Assembly (NCBI GenBank): GCA_025765615.1 | Contig: JAIVFJ010000064.1 | Span: 1-64,000 of the forward strand | Direction: 5' to 3' | Length of the DNA stretch: 64,000 nt | Origin: Zopfochytrium polystomum | Lineage: Eukaryota > Chytridiomycota > Chytridiomycetes > Chytridiales > Chytridiaceae | Part shown: positions 1-12,504 of the stretch, one piece after another | Position numbering within the stretch: position 1 is the first letter of the stretch | Layout: each line of letters starts with the position of its first letter | The notes under the pieces: model-generated | Seen by the model: the letters and a program-made list of their open reading frames with translations, nothing else | What the model was told of the DNA's origin: nothing | Databases searched by the model: none | Translations under genes and position numbers: made by a program

Positions 1-997
1 CGAGGTAGAGTCTAAGGTTGAAGTAAGAACACTATAGCATGGCAGGGGGCAAGCATACCCTCTACAGAGTGAAGACCTTCACGGGGCGCGAGGCTGGGGG
101 TGGAGGTGAACGAAGGCACGGTCCACAGTAGTTGAAGCAATGAAGCGAAGCTGGAGTGGAGCAGTTGGTTTTTTCTGAAGCAGTTTTGTTTGCTTTTAAA
201 AAAAACAGGGTGCTCTTTCCTAGCTTCATTTTCGCTTTTATAATTACCAATAAATGCAAATAATTTGCATATATTTTTATGCAACATGCCACTTAGTGGG
301 CCCACACACAAATGGGCACACTAGTGGATCAGACAATTGGGATTGTCCTGGTTTTGTCTGTTTCAAAACTCCGCTTTTGGTGGGAGAGACACTCACACCA
401 GATATGGGGTGAAGCCCTATGTCTGGCTGGAGAGAGGACAAAGAGACACCAACGCTAATTTTTACTTCCGGGTCGGCTAGTAGAGTGGAATTCCATGTCC
501 GACTGGGGGGATGTGGTGACGGAACTCCGGGGTTGGAATTGGGCCGAATTGGGGCTATTCAGAAAGACACTCAGTGGCTCAGGAAAATGGAGTGAAGTTC
601 AATGCCCAAAGCCACTGAGGAGGACACACACGGAAATCCGCATCTCCGCATCTCCGACTATTTCAAATTGTCTGACGGAAGGGTGACAATTTCGGCTATA
701 TTCATGAATAATGGTGATAAACAGGTAGTAGGACACAAAAATGCGTTAAAACCACCAGGGATACAGAAAAATTTTGCATAGTGTGCATTTCCATGGAGAA
801 ACGCAGGATGGCATAAAACAAAGGATAACCAAATGCGCGTTACCATGCAGGAAACGCGGAAACTATCAACAGAGAATAGACGTATGATGATGATGTGTAC
901 AAAAAAAAGAAAACCATAATCAGCGAGTGGCCCAAGGTTGTCAATGGCGTTAAAGAGTCCGTCAGCGGCAGGAGATTGGGCTCCATCAGGGGTCGAA
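1..997. other. No recognisable gene
   Basis: Only short open frames without family motifs occur here. The stretch precedes the 3' end of the hypothetical gene on the minus strand, so part of it may be that gene's 3' untranslated region. I see no LTR ends, target duplications or RNA genes. Confidence 0.4.
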
Positions 998-2802
998 TCA
1001 TGCGTGACAGATTGCAGCCTCATTGTCAGACACGTCTAGGTCGATGACAAATTCCGTGGCCACAGCTGCAGAATCGGGTGTGTCGGCGGTGGCGGAGGGT
1101 GCCAAAACTGCAACTGGCAGCGTAGTGGCAACAGGCGCTTCGACAGGCTCCACAACGAGTTTTTCAACAGCGGTTGCATCAATAGCGGGCACTTCCTTGA
1201 GCAAAGGGCCCAAAAAGAGCGCATCAATATCTGTGATTGCTGGCGGGAACTGGGGTAACACTGGAGCAGCAGGTGCAAGACCTTGAGCTGCAGCGATCAC
1301 TTCCAATCGGAGCTTCTCTGGAAGACTATTCAGAAAAGCTGAGGCAGAGGGTTGGTGAAGGGTCCTTTTGGGGCAACTCAGGGATAGATGGGGCCGCAAG
1401 GACTATGTTGGGGACGGCAACCATATGAACAGCTGTCGCCATCGAGGGACTGGCAACAGGGACACTACTATCGGCAGCGGACGTCTTTGCAGTGCGGGCA
1501 CGCTTCTTCTTCTTCGGCGAGCGGGAAACAGCGCGCTCCTTTCCTTTAACACTAGCAGGAACAGGGAGCGCCGGCAGGGCAGCAGCTTTGCGTCCTCGGG
1601 ATTTTGGCTGGGGAGCGAGCTGCTGGGCGAAAAATCTGTAGGGCAGCGTCACCGACGCCGGCGGCATTGGACGCATGGAGGAACGTCGCAATCTGTCGAA
1701 CACCTTGCACAGCAATGTTGTACTGGTGTTGAATCTTCTCTGCGCGGTTGCGTCCGACTTTATTTCCTTCAACGTCGCGAACGGAAGCAATGTCCTTGCT
1801 CGAGATCGTCCGGGGAAGGGCGGCAAGGAGGGGGTCGAGTCCACGAATAGTAGCAAGATCGACAGCGGCGGCGCGCTGTCTGGGAGCGCGTTGTACTGGA
1901 TTGTCTTGCTGCAGGCGAGCTGTGCCACCAGCAGCGCGCTGGTCGGCACTCGGTTGCGGCGCAGCAGATCGATCAGCGGCACGTTGTGGCACAGCAACGT
2001 GGGCGCTGGCGGCGCGTGGCACTTGTCTGTGGGCGCCGACGGTGCGTGGCACTTGGCGCTGGTTGGCGTCGCGCAGTGCAGGGCGCGGGGCTACTTGGTG
2101 ATTGACTTGCCCACTGCAGGGCCTGGCGGCAGTGGAAGCGTCGGTCATGACTTCGTCTGTGTCGGGACCACCCATGTTGTGGTCACCATCATTATCCGTC
2201 AGGTCATAGAAGTCGATTGATTCGACAGATCGCTCCGAGGCGGCATGCATTGGGACGGACGCAGTCGTACGCGAGGAGGCGGCCAGAGCCGCGGGGGACT
2301 GGCCCAGCATCTTGTTGGTACCGAGCGTAGCTCCACGTCGAGCCGGGGGCCGGCTGACGGTGATCCAAAACCGACGGGCACGGGTACGGCGTCGCTGGCG
2401 GCGGCGGCGGGGGGAGATCAGCGCGATCCAGGCGCCAAGTGGGCGCCTCAGCGCCACGTCCTGATTTGCGCACACGTCCTTGTCCTCCGCGTCCACCACG
2501 GCGGCGGGCGAGGGCCTGGGGGTCGATGGGGCGATCGGCACGGTCGGCCGACGCAGTTGTTACCCTCACGCCGGATCGGAATGCGATATGCTGGGCGCTC
2601 CGGTTAGCGGGACCGAGGTAGAGCGTTGCTCCAAGTTGGACATGCGTTGCTGTTGCTCGTTGGGTGCACGCTGCTGTTGCTGGTTAGGGACAGCAGCTTC
2701 AGCAGCGGCGGCAGCAGCGGCGGCGAGGGAGCCAGCAGAGGTGGAGGCGTCGTGCGAGGCCATGTTGTTCCAAAACCGTGAAACTTTTTTGCAATCAATC
2801 AT
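998..2802 (-). CDS. Hypothetical low-complexity Ala/Pro/Gln-rich protein, spliced, possibly broken at its 3' end
   Basis: Unrecognised gene. Reading leftward it starts at 2802, or at the next Met at 2763, with poly-Ala and poly-Gln tracts. A 54-nt intron (2516-2569, GTGAGG...CCCCCAG) joins this exon in frame to a long Ala/Arg/Gln-rich exon. That exon holds an acidic patch (DLTDNDGD) and a less biased segment near 1680-1800 that looks like genuine protein. A 49-nt intron (1608-1656, GTCGGT...CCCCAG) would keep the frame into a basic segment with a KKKKRAR stretch that could act as a nuclear localisation signal. Near 1330-1400 the frame changes again to reach a last Ala/Pro/Val-rich part ending at 998. 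I found no intron of the right phase there, so this could be a frameshift. No domain is recognised. A retroelement gag-like origin is possible but unsupported. Confidence 0.45.
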
Positions 2803-2842
2803 GCAAATAGAGCCACAATTTATATGGCGTGCGAATTACGAA

Positions 2843-2918
2843 TATGAGCGGGACGGGATTCGAACCCGGCACGTTCAGATAATTAAGACGTGCATTAACC
2901 AAATGCACTAAGCTTCCA
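2843..2918 (-). other. tRNA-like sequence (A and B box), probably SINE-derived
   Basis: On the minus strand a box-A-like stretch (CTTAGTGCATTTGGTTAATGC) is cut short here to its core TTAGTGCATTTGG, followed by a good box B (GGGTTCGAATCCC) at the expected spacing. The T stem has four of five pairs. The acceptor 3' half (CCCGCTC) has no complementary 5' half, so a functional tRNA is unlikely. A tRNA-derived SINE head or a decayed tRNA gene fits better. Confidence 0.35.
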
Positions 2919-3183
2919 CAATGTTTCCAAGTTGGGAAGATGGAGGTTCGGAGTTCAAACCTTCATTGAGCTTGTGAAAAACACAAGTCCTTTCTCTGTC
3001 TGTTCACAAAGGGAATTGAACCAAGGATGTCTTGCTTGCTCAAAGTTTTCAAAGCCACCAGGACACAAAGACTTTGAAAGGGTGCCACAAAACACAAAGT
3101 TGTGGCTCCTTGTTCTCAGACAAAGGAAATTAAGGCCACCCACTTTAATGAGCCTACTCAATAAAGTTAGGAAGCCCCCCCCC

Positions 3184-5372
3184 TGTGAGACTGTGCTCTC
3201 TAAATCTCCTCACCCTGGGCTGGAGGTGGGAATAGAGCAATGGCCTAAATACCAATCCTATCTAATGAAAAGGGGCAAAAGAAGGTGTCTAGGGGTCACC
3301 AGACAGGAAAATGTATTTGGAGTCTACTAAAGCCCATCATCAAACACAAAAGAAACTCTTTAAACTCAAAAAAGAGCAGCTATCACACATCTAAAAGGGA
3401 AACATAAGAAAAGTGTGACAAAGGTGGCACAATCACAAAAGAAAGTGCAAAATGCCTCTGGTCCAAGACACAGAGAAACCCCAATGGCAAAGCCAAAGGG
3501 ACCGAATCACTCGGTAAGGAATGAGACTTAGGGCAACAAAGGGGGCGCCTAAGGCAGCACCAACCAATCTGTGCCAGCTCCTTCCCAAGGCAGAAGCCAA
3601 GGGGAAAGGCAAGAGAGTGGGGAGGAAAGTGGCCAGGTCCCAACCTGTTGGAGCCACCACCTTGGAGCACCAGCTCCCTCTCTGCCAAAGACAAGCCCTA
3701 AGTTGGAGGGGGTTGGACACAAAGGGCAAACACAAGGAACAATTAGTGTGCAGAGATGCCTGTTGGATCAAACCAGAACTGTTTTCCACTTAACAGAACC
3801 AGACACATCTTGTCTCACTCCCAAGAGAGGTTCCAACTCAATCCAAGGAGGGGGCACACAGGGTGGGAGACAGTGGGACTCTTCTTGCTTCATCCTACTA
3901 GGACACAGACTTCTGCCTCACCAGGCCAGAGGAATCCCCTATCTTAGAAGCAAGGAAGGTTAAAACCCACTCCCACACACAAGTGTGACACCATGACATC
4001 CCAGGCATTAATCTGAGAGAAAGAGGGTCTGAACCCAGTGAAGACCAGGCCCACCAGAGGCCACAGGAGCCAACAACCAGGGAGATGGGGGCATACCTGA
4101 GAGACCATTTCTGCAGCAGCACCTGACCAGCCAGCTCATTCATATCACCTTGAGAGACCTGGATTTGACTAGATGTATTGACAGGAACCTAGAGGCACCA
4201 CCACAGATTTACCCTCTATCCTTCCATCACCAAGTGGCTCCTACCCAGTCCAACCCAAGCAGCATGCAGAATGGTGAGGTGCACTGGGGATCGAACCCAG
4301 CACACTGCCATGATGGCCAAGAGGACTCCAACCTCCTGTCACACACCAGGGGACTGCCACCCCCAGCTCATACACACAGTCAGGAAGAAAAGGGCAGGCA
4401 AGGGACTTCAGGTACAGTTCTCACAGTCAACAAGAAGGGGGGGCAGCAGTTTAAATAGGAGAGGGTTGGAATCACAGGGAGGAGAGGAAAAAGGAGGGAA
4501 AACACATACAAAACAACAAAACAATAATAAAACAGTAAAAAACAGAATGGATGGGTGATTCACCAAATGGGGCTGAGCCATCAACAAAGAGAGACAGCTC
4601 AGAGAATCATGGGGCCATTTCTTGGCAGACAGCCACCAGAGCAGAGTGGAGGGGGGGGTGGAGGAACTGGCAAGAAATGATTGGTGCAGACAAGAAGACA
4701 CTCACCACAGCCACAGAAAGAAAGGAAGACACACAAAGAGAGACAGTAAACAAACAACTAAATAAAAGATAAAACAAGAAAAAGAGCCAAAACAAAGGAA
4801 AATACTAATTGGAAAAATAAGTAAAAATCATCAACAGAAAGAGAAAGAAAAGCCCTGTCTTCTCATACCACTCATATGAGGCATTACATCATGGTAGCTG
4901 GGCATCTGGACTTTGCACTTCTCCCACAGAAGTGGTTCAGTCCTTAGTCATTCCAAAAGTGAGGGGTTATTAGCTGGACATGTTGGACTTTGCAGTCCAG
5001 CAGTCTGCATGTCTCGAACTTGGCACCTTCCCAATTGAAGGGAGCGCTCTAACCACTGAGCAAGGAAGCCCTGTGCCAGCAGTTGAGCAGACACTGAGTC
5101 ACTCGGTCTGCAGCCATTGTACAGAATAATAATAATAATAATGGCACAAATAATAATAGTGACAGGTGACGCAGGCGCGACAACAAGTGTCAGTCGGTGG
5201 CTTATGTGGACAACCAATAATAATAAAATAATAATATATACAGCAGAGTCCAAGCCGAATGCGTGTATAACGCGCTTCGAGACGGGTGGATAATCCTCAC
5301 AATTATCGGTGAAAAAGTGGGTATACACTCTTTTATTTGAGGTCACAGGCTTGACGGCCTGTTGTCCTCACA
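3184..5372. mobile_element. Nested 2.19-kb repeat element, left copy
   Basis: Left copy of the insertion described at 16044-18231. The 5' end is TGTGAG at 3184 and the 3' end is CTCACA at 5372. ACATT follows directly at 5373-5377 and belongs to the resumed protease reading frame. There is no convincing coding sequence. It contains an (AAT)n microsatellite near 5127-5142 and two tRNA-like box B motifs on the minus strand (near 4290 and 5020). The 5' flank differs from the right copy, so its target duplication is not visible on this side. Confidence 0.75.
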
Positions 5373-8300
5373 ACATTCTCTGTCATCCTGGGATTACCAT
5401 GGCTGCAAGCCCAGAAGCCTGACATTGATTGGGTCACTGGTCAAGTCCAACCTCCACCAATTGGAACAGTCACCCAAAACTCAAGTCAAGCCCCCAAGTC
5501 TCATGCTCTCAAGCCCTTGATTCAAGATTCACAGCCAGCCAAGACTCAAGTTCTACAGTTCACAGTTCACAGTCAAGATTCAAGTAGAGCTCATAGAGCT
5601 CACAGTCATGGCCAAGACTCTAGTTCACAGAACCCTCAGTCAAAGATTCAAGTACCACAGTTCACAGTCCACATTCAAGATTCAAGCTCCACAGCTCACA
5701 GTCTTTGCCAAGAACAGAACTCTCAGTCAAAGATTCAAGAATCACAGTTCCCAGTCAAGAATTCAAGCCCCACTGCTGAGGAGCACGACAACCTGGACCC
5801 ATCAGACCTTTTGCTGGCATCCAAGCTACCAAAAGAATATCTCCCTTATGCTGATGTGTTTTCCAAGACCAAGGCAGACCTGCTACCAGCTCAGAGGCCT
5901 TATGACTGTGAAATCCCACTCAAGGATGAAACTTGCAGCCCACCTTTCAAGCCACTGTACCACCTCTCTCCACCAGAAGCCAAGGCCCTCCAAGAATACA
6001 TTGAAGAAATGCTGAACAAGGGATTCATCCAACCTTCCAAGTCACCAGCTGGAGCTCCCATCTTTTTTGTCAAGAAGAAGGATGGGGGGCTGAGACCCTG
6101 CGTGGACTACAGAGATCTCAATGAAAGAACCGCTATCCACTGCCTCTCATCTCTGAATTACTGGACAAACTGAGCCATGCAAGGATATTTTCCAAGATTG
6201 ACCTCAGAGGTGCCTACAATTTGGTCAGAATGAAGCCCCAGGATCAATGGAAGACTGCCTTCAGACGCAAATATGGTCACTTTGAGTACTTGGTCATGCC
6301 CTTTGGACTTACCAATGCTCCAGCTATTTTCCAAGGCATGATGAATGACATCTTCAGGGATATTCTGGACCTTTTTGTCATTGTCTACCTGGATGATATC
6401 CTGGTATTTTCGTCTGACACTGCAAGCCATATGGGACATGTCAAGACTGTCTTGGAGAGACTCAGACAGCATCACCTCTATGCAAAGCTGGAGAAGTGTG
6501 AATTCCACAAGACCTCCATTGAGTTTTTGGGGTTCATTGTGTCTGACAAGGGGATCTCCATGGCACCAGACAAGATCCAAACTATTCTTGAATGGAAGGC
6601 TCCAAATTCCATCAAGGATGTTCAAAGCTTCCTTGGGTTTTGCAACTTCTACAGAACCTTCATTGCCAACTATTCTGCCATAGCCAAGCCTCTCACTGAT
6701 CACCAAGAAGACCACCAAGTTTGAATGGACCCCAGCAGCAGAGCAAGCCTGGCTAGCTCTTAAGACAGCAACCACAAGTGCACCACTCCTTAAGCATGTG
6801 GATCCCTTGCTTCCCTTCACCTTGGAAACTGATGCCTCAGACTATGCCCTTGGTGCTGTTCTGTCCCAGCCAAGCTCTCAGGACCCCTCTGCTCCTCTGC
6901 ATCCAGTGGCATATTACTCCAGGAAGCTGAACAGTGCTGAGTGTAACTACACAGTCCATGACAAGGAGTTGCTTGCAATTGTGGAAGCATTCAAATTCTG
7001 GAGACACTACTTGGCTGGTTCTAACGGCATCTCTGTCTATTCTGATCACAAGAACCTCACCTTCTTCAGGGCAAGGAGGTTGCTCAAGCAGAGGCATGCC
7101 AGGTGGGCTGAACTGCTCTCTGAGTATGACTTTAAGCTGTGCTATTCTCCTGGCCACCGTAACACTGTGGCCGATGCCCTGTCAAGAAGAACAGACCTTG
7201 CACCTGAAGGGGGAGATGGTTTCACCCCACCATCCAAGACACACCTTTCATTGCTTCCTGATAGTGTGTGGGCCAATGCTATTTCCAAGGACCCCAAGCC
7301 TCACAAGATTCAAATCAGCCAAGAAGAGGAAAAACTTGAGATACTCAAGACAAGGCATGATGCAGCAACAGCTGGACACCCAGGAGAGCACAAGACATAT
7401 GAGCTTGTTTCCAGAGACTTCTACTGGCCAGGCATGAGGAAGTACATCAAGAACTATGTCAGCAGCTGTGAAACCTGTCAAAGAAACAAATCCAGCAGAC
7501 ACAAGCCCTATGGACTTCTGGAGCCCCTCCCAATTGCCATCAGCCCTTGGTCATCAATATCCATGGACTTCATTGTGAAACTGCCCCCATCCCATGGATT
7601 TGACTCTATCCTTGTTGTCATCTGCAGAAGGACAAAGTTGGCCCATTTTATCCCCTGCACTGAGAATATAGATGCACAAGGAACAGCAGACCTGTTTTTG
7701 CAGCACATATTCAGGCTCCATGGGCTGCCTCAGTCAATCATCAGTGACAGAGGACCTCACTTCAGATCTCAATTTTGGAAAGCACTCACAGCAGCCCTTG
7801 GAATCAAGTCTCAACTGTCAACTGCTTATCACCCTCAGACTGATGGACAAACAGAAAGAACAAACCAGACTCTGGAGCAGTATTTGAGGTGCTATGTCAG
7901 CTATCAACAGGATGATTGGCCCACCCTCCTTCCGCTGGCAGAATTTGCTCTCAACAATTCTCTCCACTCAAGCACCCAGCTATCTCCTTTCTTTGCAACC
8001 TATGGCTTCAATCCAAGAGGAGATCTTCTGGGACAAGAGACCCTATCCAATGTCCAAGCTCCTGCTGTGGCTTCACACTTGCATAAGCTCAAGATCATCA
8101 GCACCTTCGTTGGACTCCACCCTGAAGCAAGCCCAAGAAGATGCCTCAAGATTCGCCAACACTCACAGAATGGACCATGACCTTGCTGTGGGTCAGCAAG
8201 TTTGGCTTCTGAGGAAGAACTTGCAGACCAAAAGACCAAGTCCCAAGCTAGACAACGTCAAGCCGGGACCTTTCAAGATCTTGGAGCAAATCAATCCAGT

Positions 8301-8637
8301 CACCTTCAAGCTGGATCTCCCTGCATCCATGAAGATCCACCCAGTTTTCCATGTCAGCCTTTTGGAGAAGTTTGTGGCCAATTCCATTCCAGGCAGAGTT
8401 GTTCCTCCTCCTCCTCCAGTTGAGGTAGAAGGTGAAGAGGAATTTGAGGTTGAACAAATCTTGGATGCCAAGTGGTTTGGAAGGACACTCAAGCTCCTTG
8501 TTAAGTGGAAAGGTTACTCAGATGCTGACAACACCTGGGAACCTGAGTCAAACCTCACTCACTGCCAAGACCTTCTGCTCAAGTTCAAGACCAGGTACCC
8601 CACCAAGTTGCAGAAGAGGCCTAAAAGGGGGAGATGA
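5373..8637 (+). pseudogene. Chromovirus pol (protease C-terminus, RT, RNase H, integrase, chromodomain), frameshifted
   Basis: Reading starts in the protease C-terminus (ILGLPWL ... DIDW, near 5385-5420) and runs through a Gln/Ser-rich linker. RT follows ([29 protein letters not shown] near 6390), then RNase H (TDASDYALGAVLSQ near 6830) and integrase with an HHCC zinc finger (CETCQRNK) and a DDE core (SMDFIVKLP, SDRGPHF, QTDGQTERTNQ). A C-terminal chromodomain (LLVKWKGYSDADNTWEPE near 8500) follows, and the stop abuts the LTR. Three frameshifts interrupt it: near 6130 (between RT motifs), near 6700 (RT to RNase H) and near 8100 (integrase C-terminus). The right copy has the same three, so the protein was dead before the duplication. 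The chromodomain assigns it to the chromoviruses. Confidence 0.9.
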
Positions 8638-8911
8638 TGTTATGAATCACCCTCTGGAAACCTCTGGAACCTTCTGGAACCTTCTTTGCTTTCCTGACTT
8701 GTCTTGTTGTCATTGGTATCATTGGTATCATTGTATTACTAATTGCTCTTTCTGGAACTTTCTTTGAGTCTTGACAAGGAAGACTCTCAAAAGGTATAAA
8801 AGGGGGATGGGGGGACCTGTCCCATCCCTCAAGTGAATTATTGTTTCCAATACAATCATCACTCCTCTCAGTTCCTTGTCTGCCTTGTCCTGTCCTGCCC
8901 TGTTCCTGACA
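8638..8911 (+). repeat. 3' LTR of the left chromovirus copy
   Basis: A 274-bp LTR running from TGTTATGAATC to CCTGACA. It starts directly after the pol stop codon. It contains GGTTCCAGAA-type short repeats, a TATA box (TATAAAAGG near 8797) and the presumed transcript start AAGTGAATTAT about 35 nt downstream. The sequence matches 12505-12778 in inverted orientation. Confidence 0.85.
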
Positions 8912-9482
8912 CATTCCAACACTCACATCCTTTTTTCTGCCCCCCACCGTGGTTTTTTTTCGTCGCCCTTTCCTCCCCCCAAAAAATAAATAAAAGATTC
9001 TCCGCTGTGATAGTAAGCAAAATTGGGTGTTTTTCCACCGATCATGTGTGTTACGGTCAAGCCTTTTGCGGAAATTTAATTTTTGGACAACGGACTTGAA
9101 ACGTCCTCTTATTATAATCGGCCAAAACGCGGCTGATTTTCGGAATTTGAAGCAGCTACAGCGCAGGACAACAATCTCAGCTCAGTCCTCCTGCTGGGTG
9201 CCTTTTTTTTCTGATTGTGACGTTTAATATCAATATTCAAATCATTTACACTTTCACTACTCGACAGCATTTTCCACCGTGTTTTTTTGGTAGGCAAGTA
9301 GGTAAAGGCGTACTTTAGGATATAGTGAATCCACTGGTGGCATCTAATCAGGGCTAGCTGTTGTGTGTTTTGAGTTGCTGCCAATGTGGAGAAAAGCAGC
9401 GTGAACTTAACAATGCGGTTGTGTCTCGTGGAATTGGTCAATTAATCTTTTTTTCTTCTTTTTTCTTCATTGTATTTTCATA
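8912..9482 (+). promoter_or_regulatory. 5' flank of the hypothetical gene, no gene seen
   Basis: Sequence between the LTR and the ATG at 9483. It is T-rich just before the start codon, with pyrimidine tracts at 9449-9478 such as fungal promoters often carry. The open frames on both strands here have no recognisable motif. Confidence 0.3.
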
Positions 9483-12143
9483 ATGGATGTGGAGGCGGAG
9501 GAGGTCCCACAACAAACCCCACCAACTTTCTTGTTTCCACTGCCCTATACCGCTGGCTCGACTTCCCCGTCCTCGGTCTCACCGCGATCTCGTCTTGCCC
9601 AACATGATCCTCCGCTGATCGTTGCTGCTCGCACACTCCTTTGTGCCCTCGAAGAACTTGGACGCACAGTGTTTGGAGACGGGCGCCCCACCAGCGATCC
9701 TTTCGTGACAACTCCTTGCAAAAACTTGGCCCCCAATCGTCGAAGAGCTGTTTCTTTTCCAAGAGCTCGCCGTCCTCAATCGATATCCTCGCCAACGGAG
9801 AACACCTTTCCGCATATTATCCTTGATCATCCCATCTTTCCAATCTATATGCAGCCTCCACCTCCACCGCCATCGCCGCTGACAGACAGTACGCCGTCTT
9901 GGCAGGCAACAGAAGTGGACAAGCCCGTGTTCTCTGCCGCAGAGCTTATGACCTTGGACTCAACCTTGACAACAGTTTCAGGACCGTCGAAGAGAAAACG
10001 TGACTTTGGCTTGGCGGATTTACCCGGGCCGCGCCCAAAGTCGCAGCGGCTGTCGGTTCAACTTTCCACTCAATTGTCCAAAAGTTTAACAGTGGACGAC
10101 ACTCAAAGGGAATCGGAGATGGGTAAATCGAAACGAAGCGCAATTCGCATCTTACAAATGAGGGGTTGCTCAGATATATCGGACCTTTTGGACAATCGAT
10201 CGATGCCTCTGGATGGTGCCCCATTGTTCGATGATGCATTTGATACAAGCAGCAACTCAAGTGATGTAGGACTCAAATCTCTTTCGACCGCGATAGCGAC
10301 CGTTGAGGAAGAATGGATGGCAAAGAAAAATGAGCTTGAGTATAACCTGTCTCTGCTTCAAAATGGGATAGCCAGTGATTCATACGACGATCTCAAAGTC
10401 ATTACTGAGAAGATTGTAGAGTCAGCGAGGTTCGTCGCTGGCGACGATCTGGATCGGCTTGCGGTAAGTCGTCCTTACAACTAGAGATGATACGAAAAGC
10501 AGTAGGGCATTCTACATGATTGGCCCACCGCTGAGGCCGCACTGGATAAGTCGATGAAGGTGTTAAAAGTTTTAATGTGACAGCAATACTGACTTGATTT
10601 TGTGTAGTTCATTGGCGTTATCGAAGATATGAAAAGCCTTCAGTCTATTCGATGGGAAGTTGAACAGGGCACAGCGGCTCTCGTGGAAAAGATGAGAAAC
10701 TTTTACTTGGAAAGGTCAGATACATATAGGGACATTTTGGAGGACGGCGGCTCGCGTTGGACCGAACAAGGGTTTCCAGTAGAACAAGTCGTACTTGACT
10801 CCACAGCCTCGTGGCTATGCAGCCAAGCGTGGATTCTTATTCTGTCGCTCTTGAATGATATGCGCGTTGGGAATGACGTTCCTTCCCAACCAACAGAACA
10901 GGTTCGGCCAGTGGACATTTTATTTTAATTTTCCGAATTAAACTCTGTGAAGTAGACTTTGGAAAATGTCTTTTCTGGGCTGGCTCTAAGCGCTGAGTTT
11001 GCAGACCTTGCGCATAGATCGCTGAATTCTCGCGCATTTCCAGATGTCCTTCTCCTGTGCAGCCTCATATTTGACTGGATCATGGAGGCTTTTGATTCCA
11101 GAGCTTTGTCAAGCACTTATTCAACTTTGCCCAGCACTGCGACAGCCGTGCCTGGTAGGGCAACATCATTACTCATGACGCCGAAATCACGCTCAGCAGA
11201 AGCCCATGTCGCTTGGCTCGCTGATCGAGCCTCGCGAACTGTTGAAGTTCTCGCTGTTCTGTGCGTTGGACCATCCTCTGACGTCCGCGGCGGTCATTTT
11301 GGACCCAACGACCCACCACACCAAACCCCTCAGCAGTTTTTGTCGCCTCAGAACGCGGTCACTTTATCCGTCTCTCCACTCTCACCATCTTCGAATCGAT
11401 TTTTTGGAAGACATCGACCTCGACTCGCTAGATACACGCCATCTTCTCAGCGGAGTCAAATGAGAGGACGAACTCCTCCATCGCGGCCGACGTCGCCCAC
11501 ACACTTTGGTTGCAGGTTTGTTGCCTTCCCCTTGAGAGTGCTGCCATCATGTATCTTTAGGCATTTTTTTAAGTATCCACCTGCTCAGCAGAAGTCCTGA
11601 AGAACGCGCTGTTGCTCAACGTGTACTAGCAAATGATACAGCTGAAATCTTGTCGAGGAAAGTTATTGAGTTTGGACTTCGCTTATTCTCCTACGTCTCA
11701 AGCCGGTTCCGCCAAACGTCAGGAACACGTGGGCAGGTGATGCTTGGACTGTCACAATCTGCTCGGCTTGTTTCTGCACTTGGTGCTGCTGCTGACTTGA
11801 GCTCGGAATCATGGTTTATTACTCGATTAACGGTGGGAACTAGCCCACTTTTCGCGATCAGTCATTCAATAGGGTTCTCTCTAGAAATTGACCGACTTTT
11901 TTCTATGACCATTTGAAAGTCTCGCAAGCTTCTGGAAGTGTGAGTAAGCGGGTTTTCGCGAAAGATTGTCTGAGCCTTTCTTCTATGGCCAAAGCCGTCT
12001 GTGGATTCTAATCTCTTCGTGCGGTGCAAGGTGAAAACAAGCTCATGATAGAGGCTTGGAAGGAGAGAGTTAAACCTGCTGAGGTGGCAGTGTTGGCAGC
12101 GTATTTTTCTAAGCCGTTTCGGGAGGAACCTTGTAATCGATGA
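9483..12143 (+). CDS. Hypothetical multi-exon host protein with frame disruptions
   Basis: Unrecognised. Exon 1 (9483-10463) encodes a Ser/Pro-rich N-terminus with a PPPPPP run, a basic KRKRD patch and a helical C-terminal part. Intron 1 (10464-10607, GTAAGT...GTGTAG) and intron 2 (10902-10955, GTTCGG...AGTAG) splice in frame into a mostly helical region rich in Leu, Ala and Asp. From about 11250 the coding signal changes frame (near 11250-11280 and 11460). It resumes at 11590-11890 and again at 11900-11935, and a last exon may run from about 12031 to the stop at 12141-12143. Two of the breaks lie on T runs (near 11565 and 11897), so base-call indels are as plausible as decay. It is the only host gene between the two inverted chromovirus copies. 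No function is assigned. Confidence 0.6.
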
Positions 12144-12504
12144 TTAAGGGCAAGCACCAATGAACGCTTGCCGCAATTTCTTCTGTCTGTTGTTGATAAA
12201 GAAACAGATCCGTGTGGGAATTGCCGTAGATGACGACCAAACCAAAGATACACAACCACTTAGTAACAAGAAATGTTTTGGATAGCAGCTCTCTGATGTA
12301 GCGGGCCATTTACTCCTTTAATTGAGTTTTGATGGAGATTTGGTCCGTTATATAGGGGGCGCTGTTGAATGGCCTTGGAGCCACTCACACACTATTCTCA
12401 AAGAAGCCATCCACAGCTGACAGAAATGACAGCTGCTGAAAGGATTCGTTGGGCAGGATTGTAAGAGGATGGGTGCTCCACTTGTCCTCCAAGTCATTGG
12501 ATGG
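12144..12504. other. Intergenic; ends in the target site of the right chromovirus
   Basis: No gene is recognised. The last five bases (GATGG, 12500-12504) are one half of the target-site duplication of the element at 12505-19887; the other half is at 19888-19892. Confidence 0.5.

Larger units (their letters stand above)
3184..8911 (+). mobile_element. Ty3/gypsy chromovirus, left copy, 5' truncated
   Basis: This is a near-identical inverted copy of 12505-18231. It contains the 3' part of the protease, reverse transcriptase, RNase H, integrase and chromodomain, plus the 3' LTR (8638-8911). Gag, the protease active site and the 5' LTR are missing. The left end falls exactly at the terminus of the nested 2.19-kb insertion (3184), and the right end is exactly the LTR terminus (CCTGACA). 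No target duplication flanks the copy. Differences from the right copy that I could see are one G indel near 4609 and three substitutions near 8257-8265. Confidence 0.9.

Noticed and set aside
1023..1286. Plus-strand open frame rich in Ala, Gly, Ser and Thr
   Set aside because: It is the antisense shadow of the Ala/Pro/Val-rich minus-strand frame; biased composition keeps several frames open.
2843..2918. Functional tRNA gene
   Set aside because: The box B is excellent but no 5' acceptor strand pairs with the 3' side, and the anticodon arm does not fold cleanly.
3433..3789. Overlapping open frames in the nested element as a coding gene
   Set aside because: No domain and no codon-like constraint; low-complexity composition explains them. 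The mirror frames in the right copy are duplicates.
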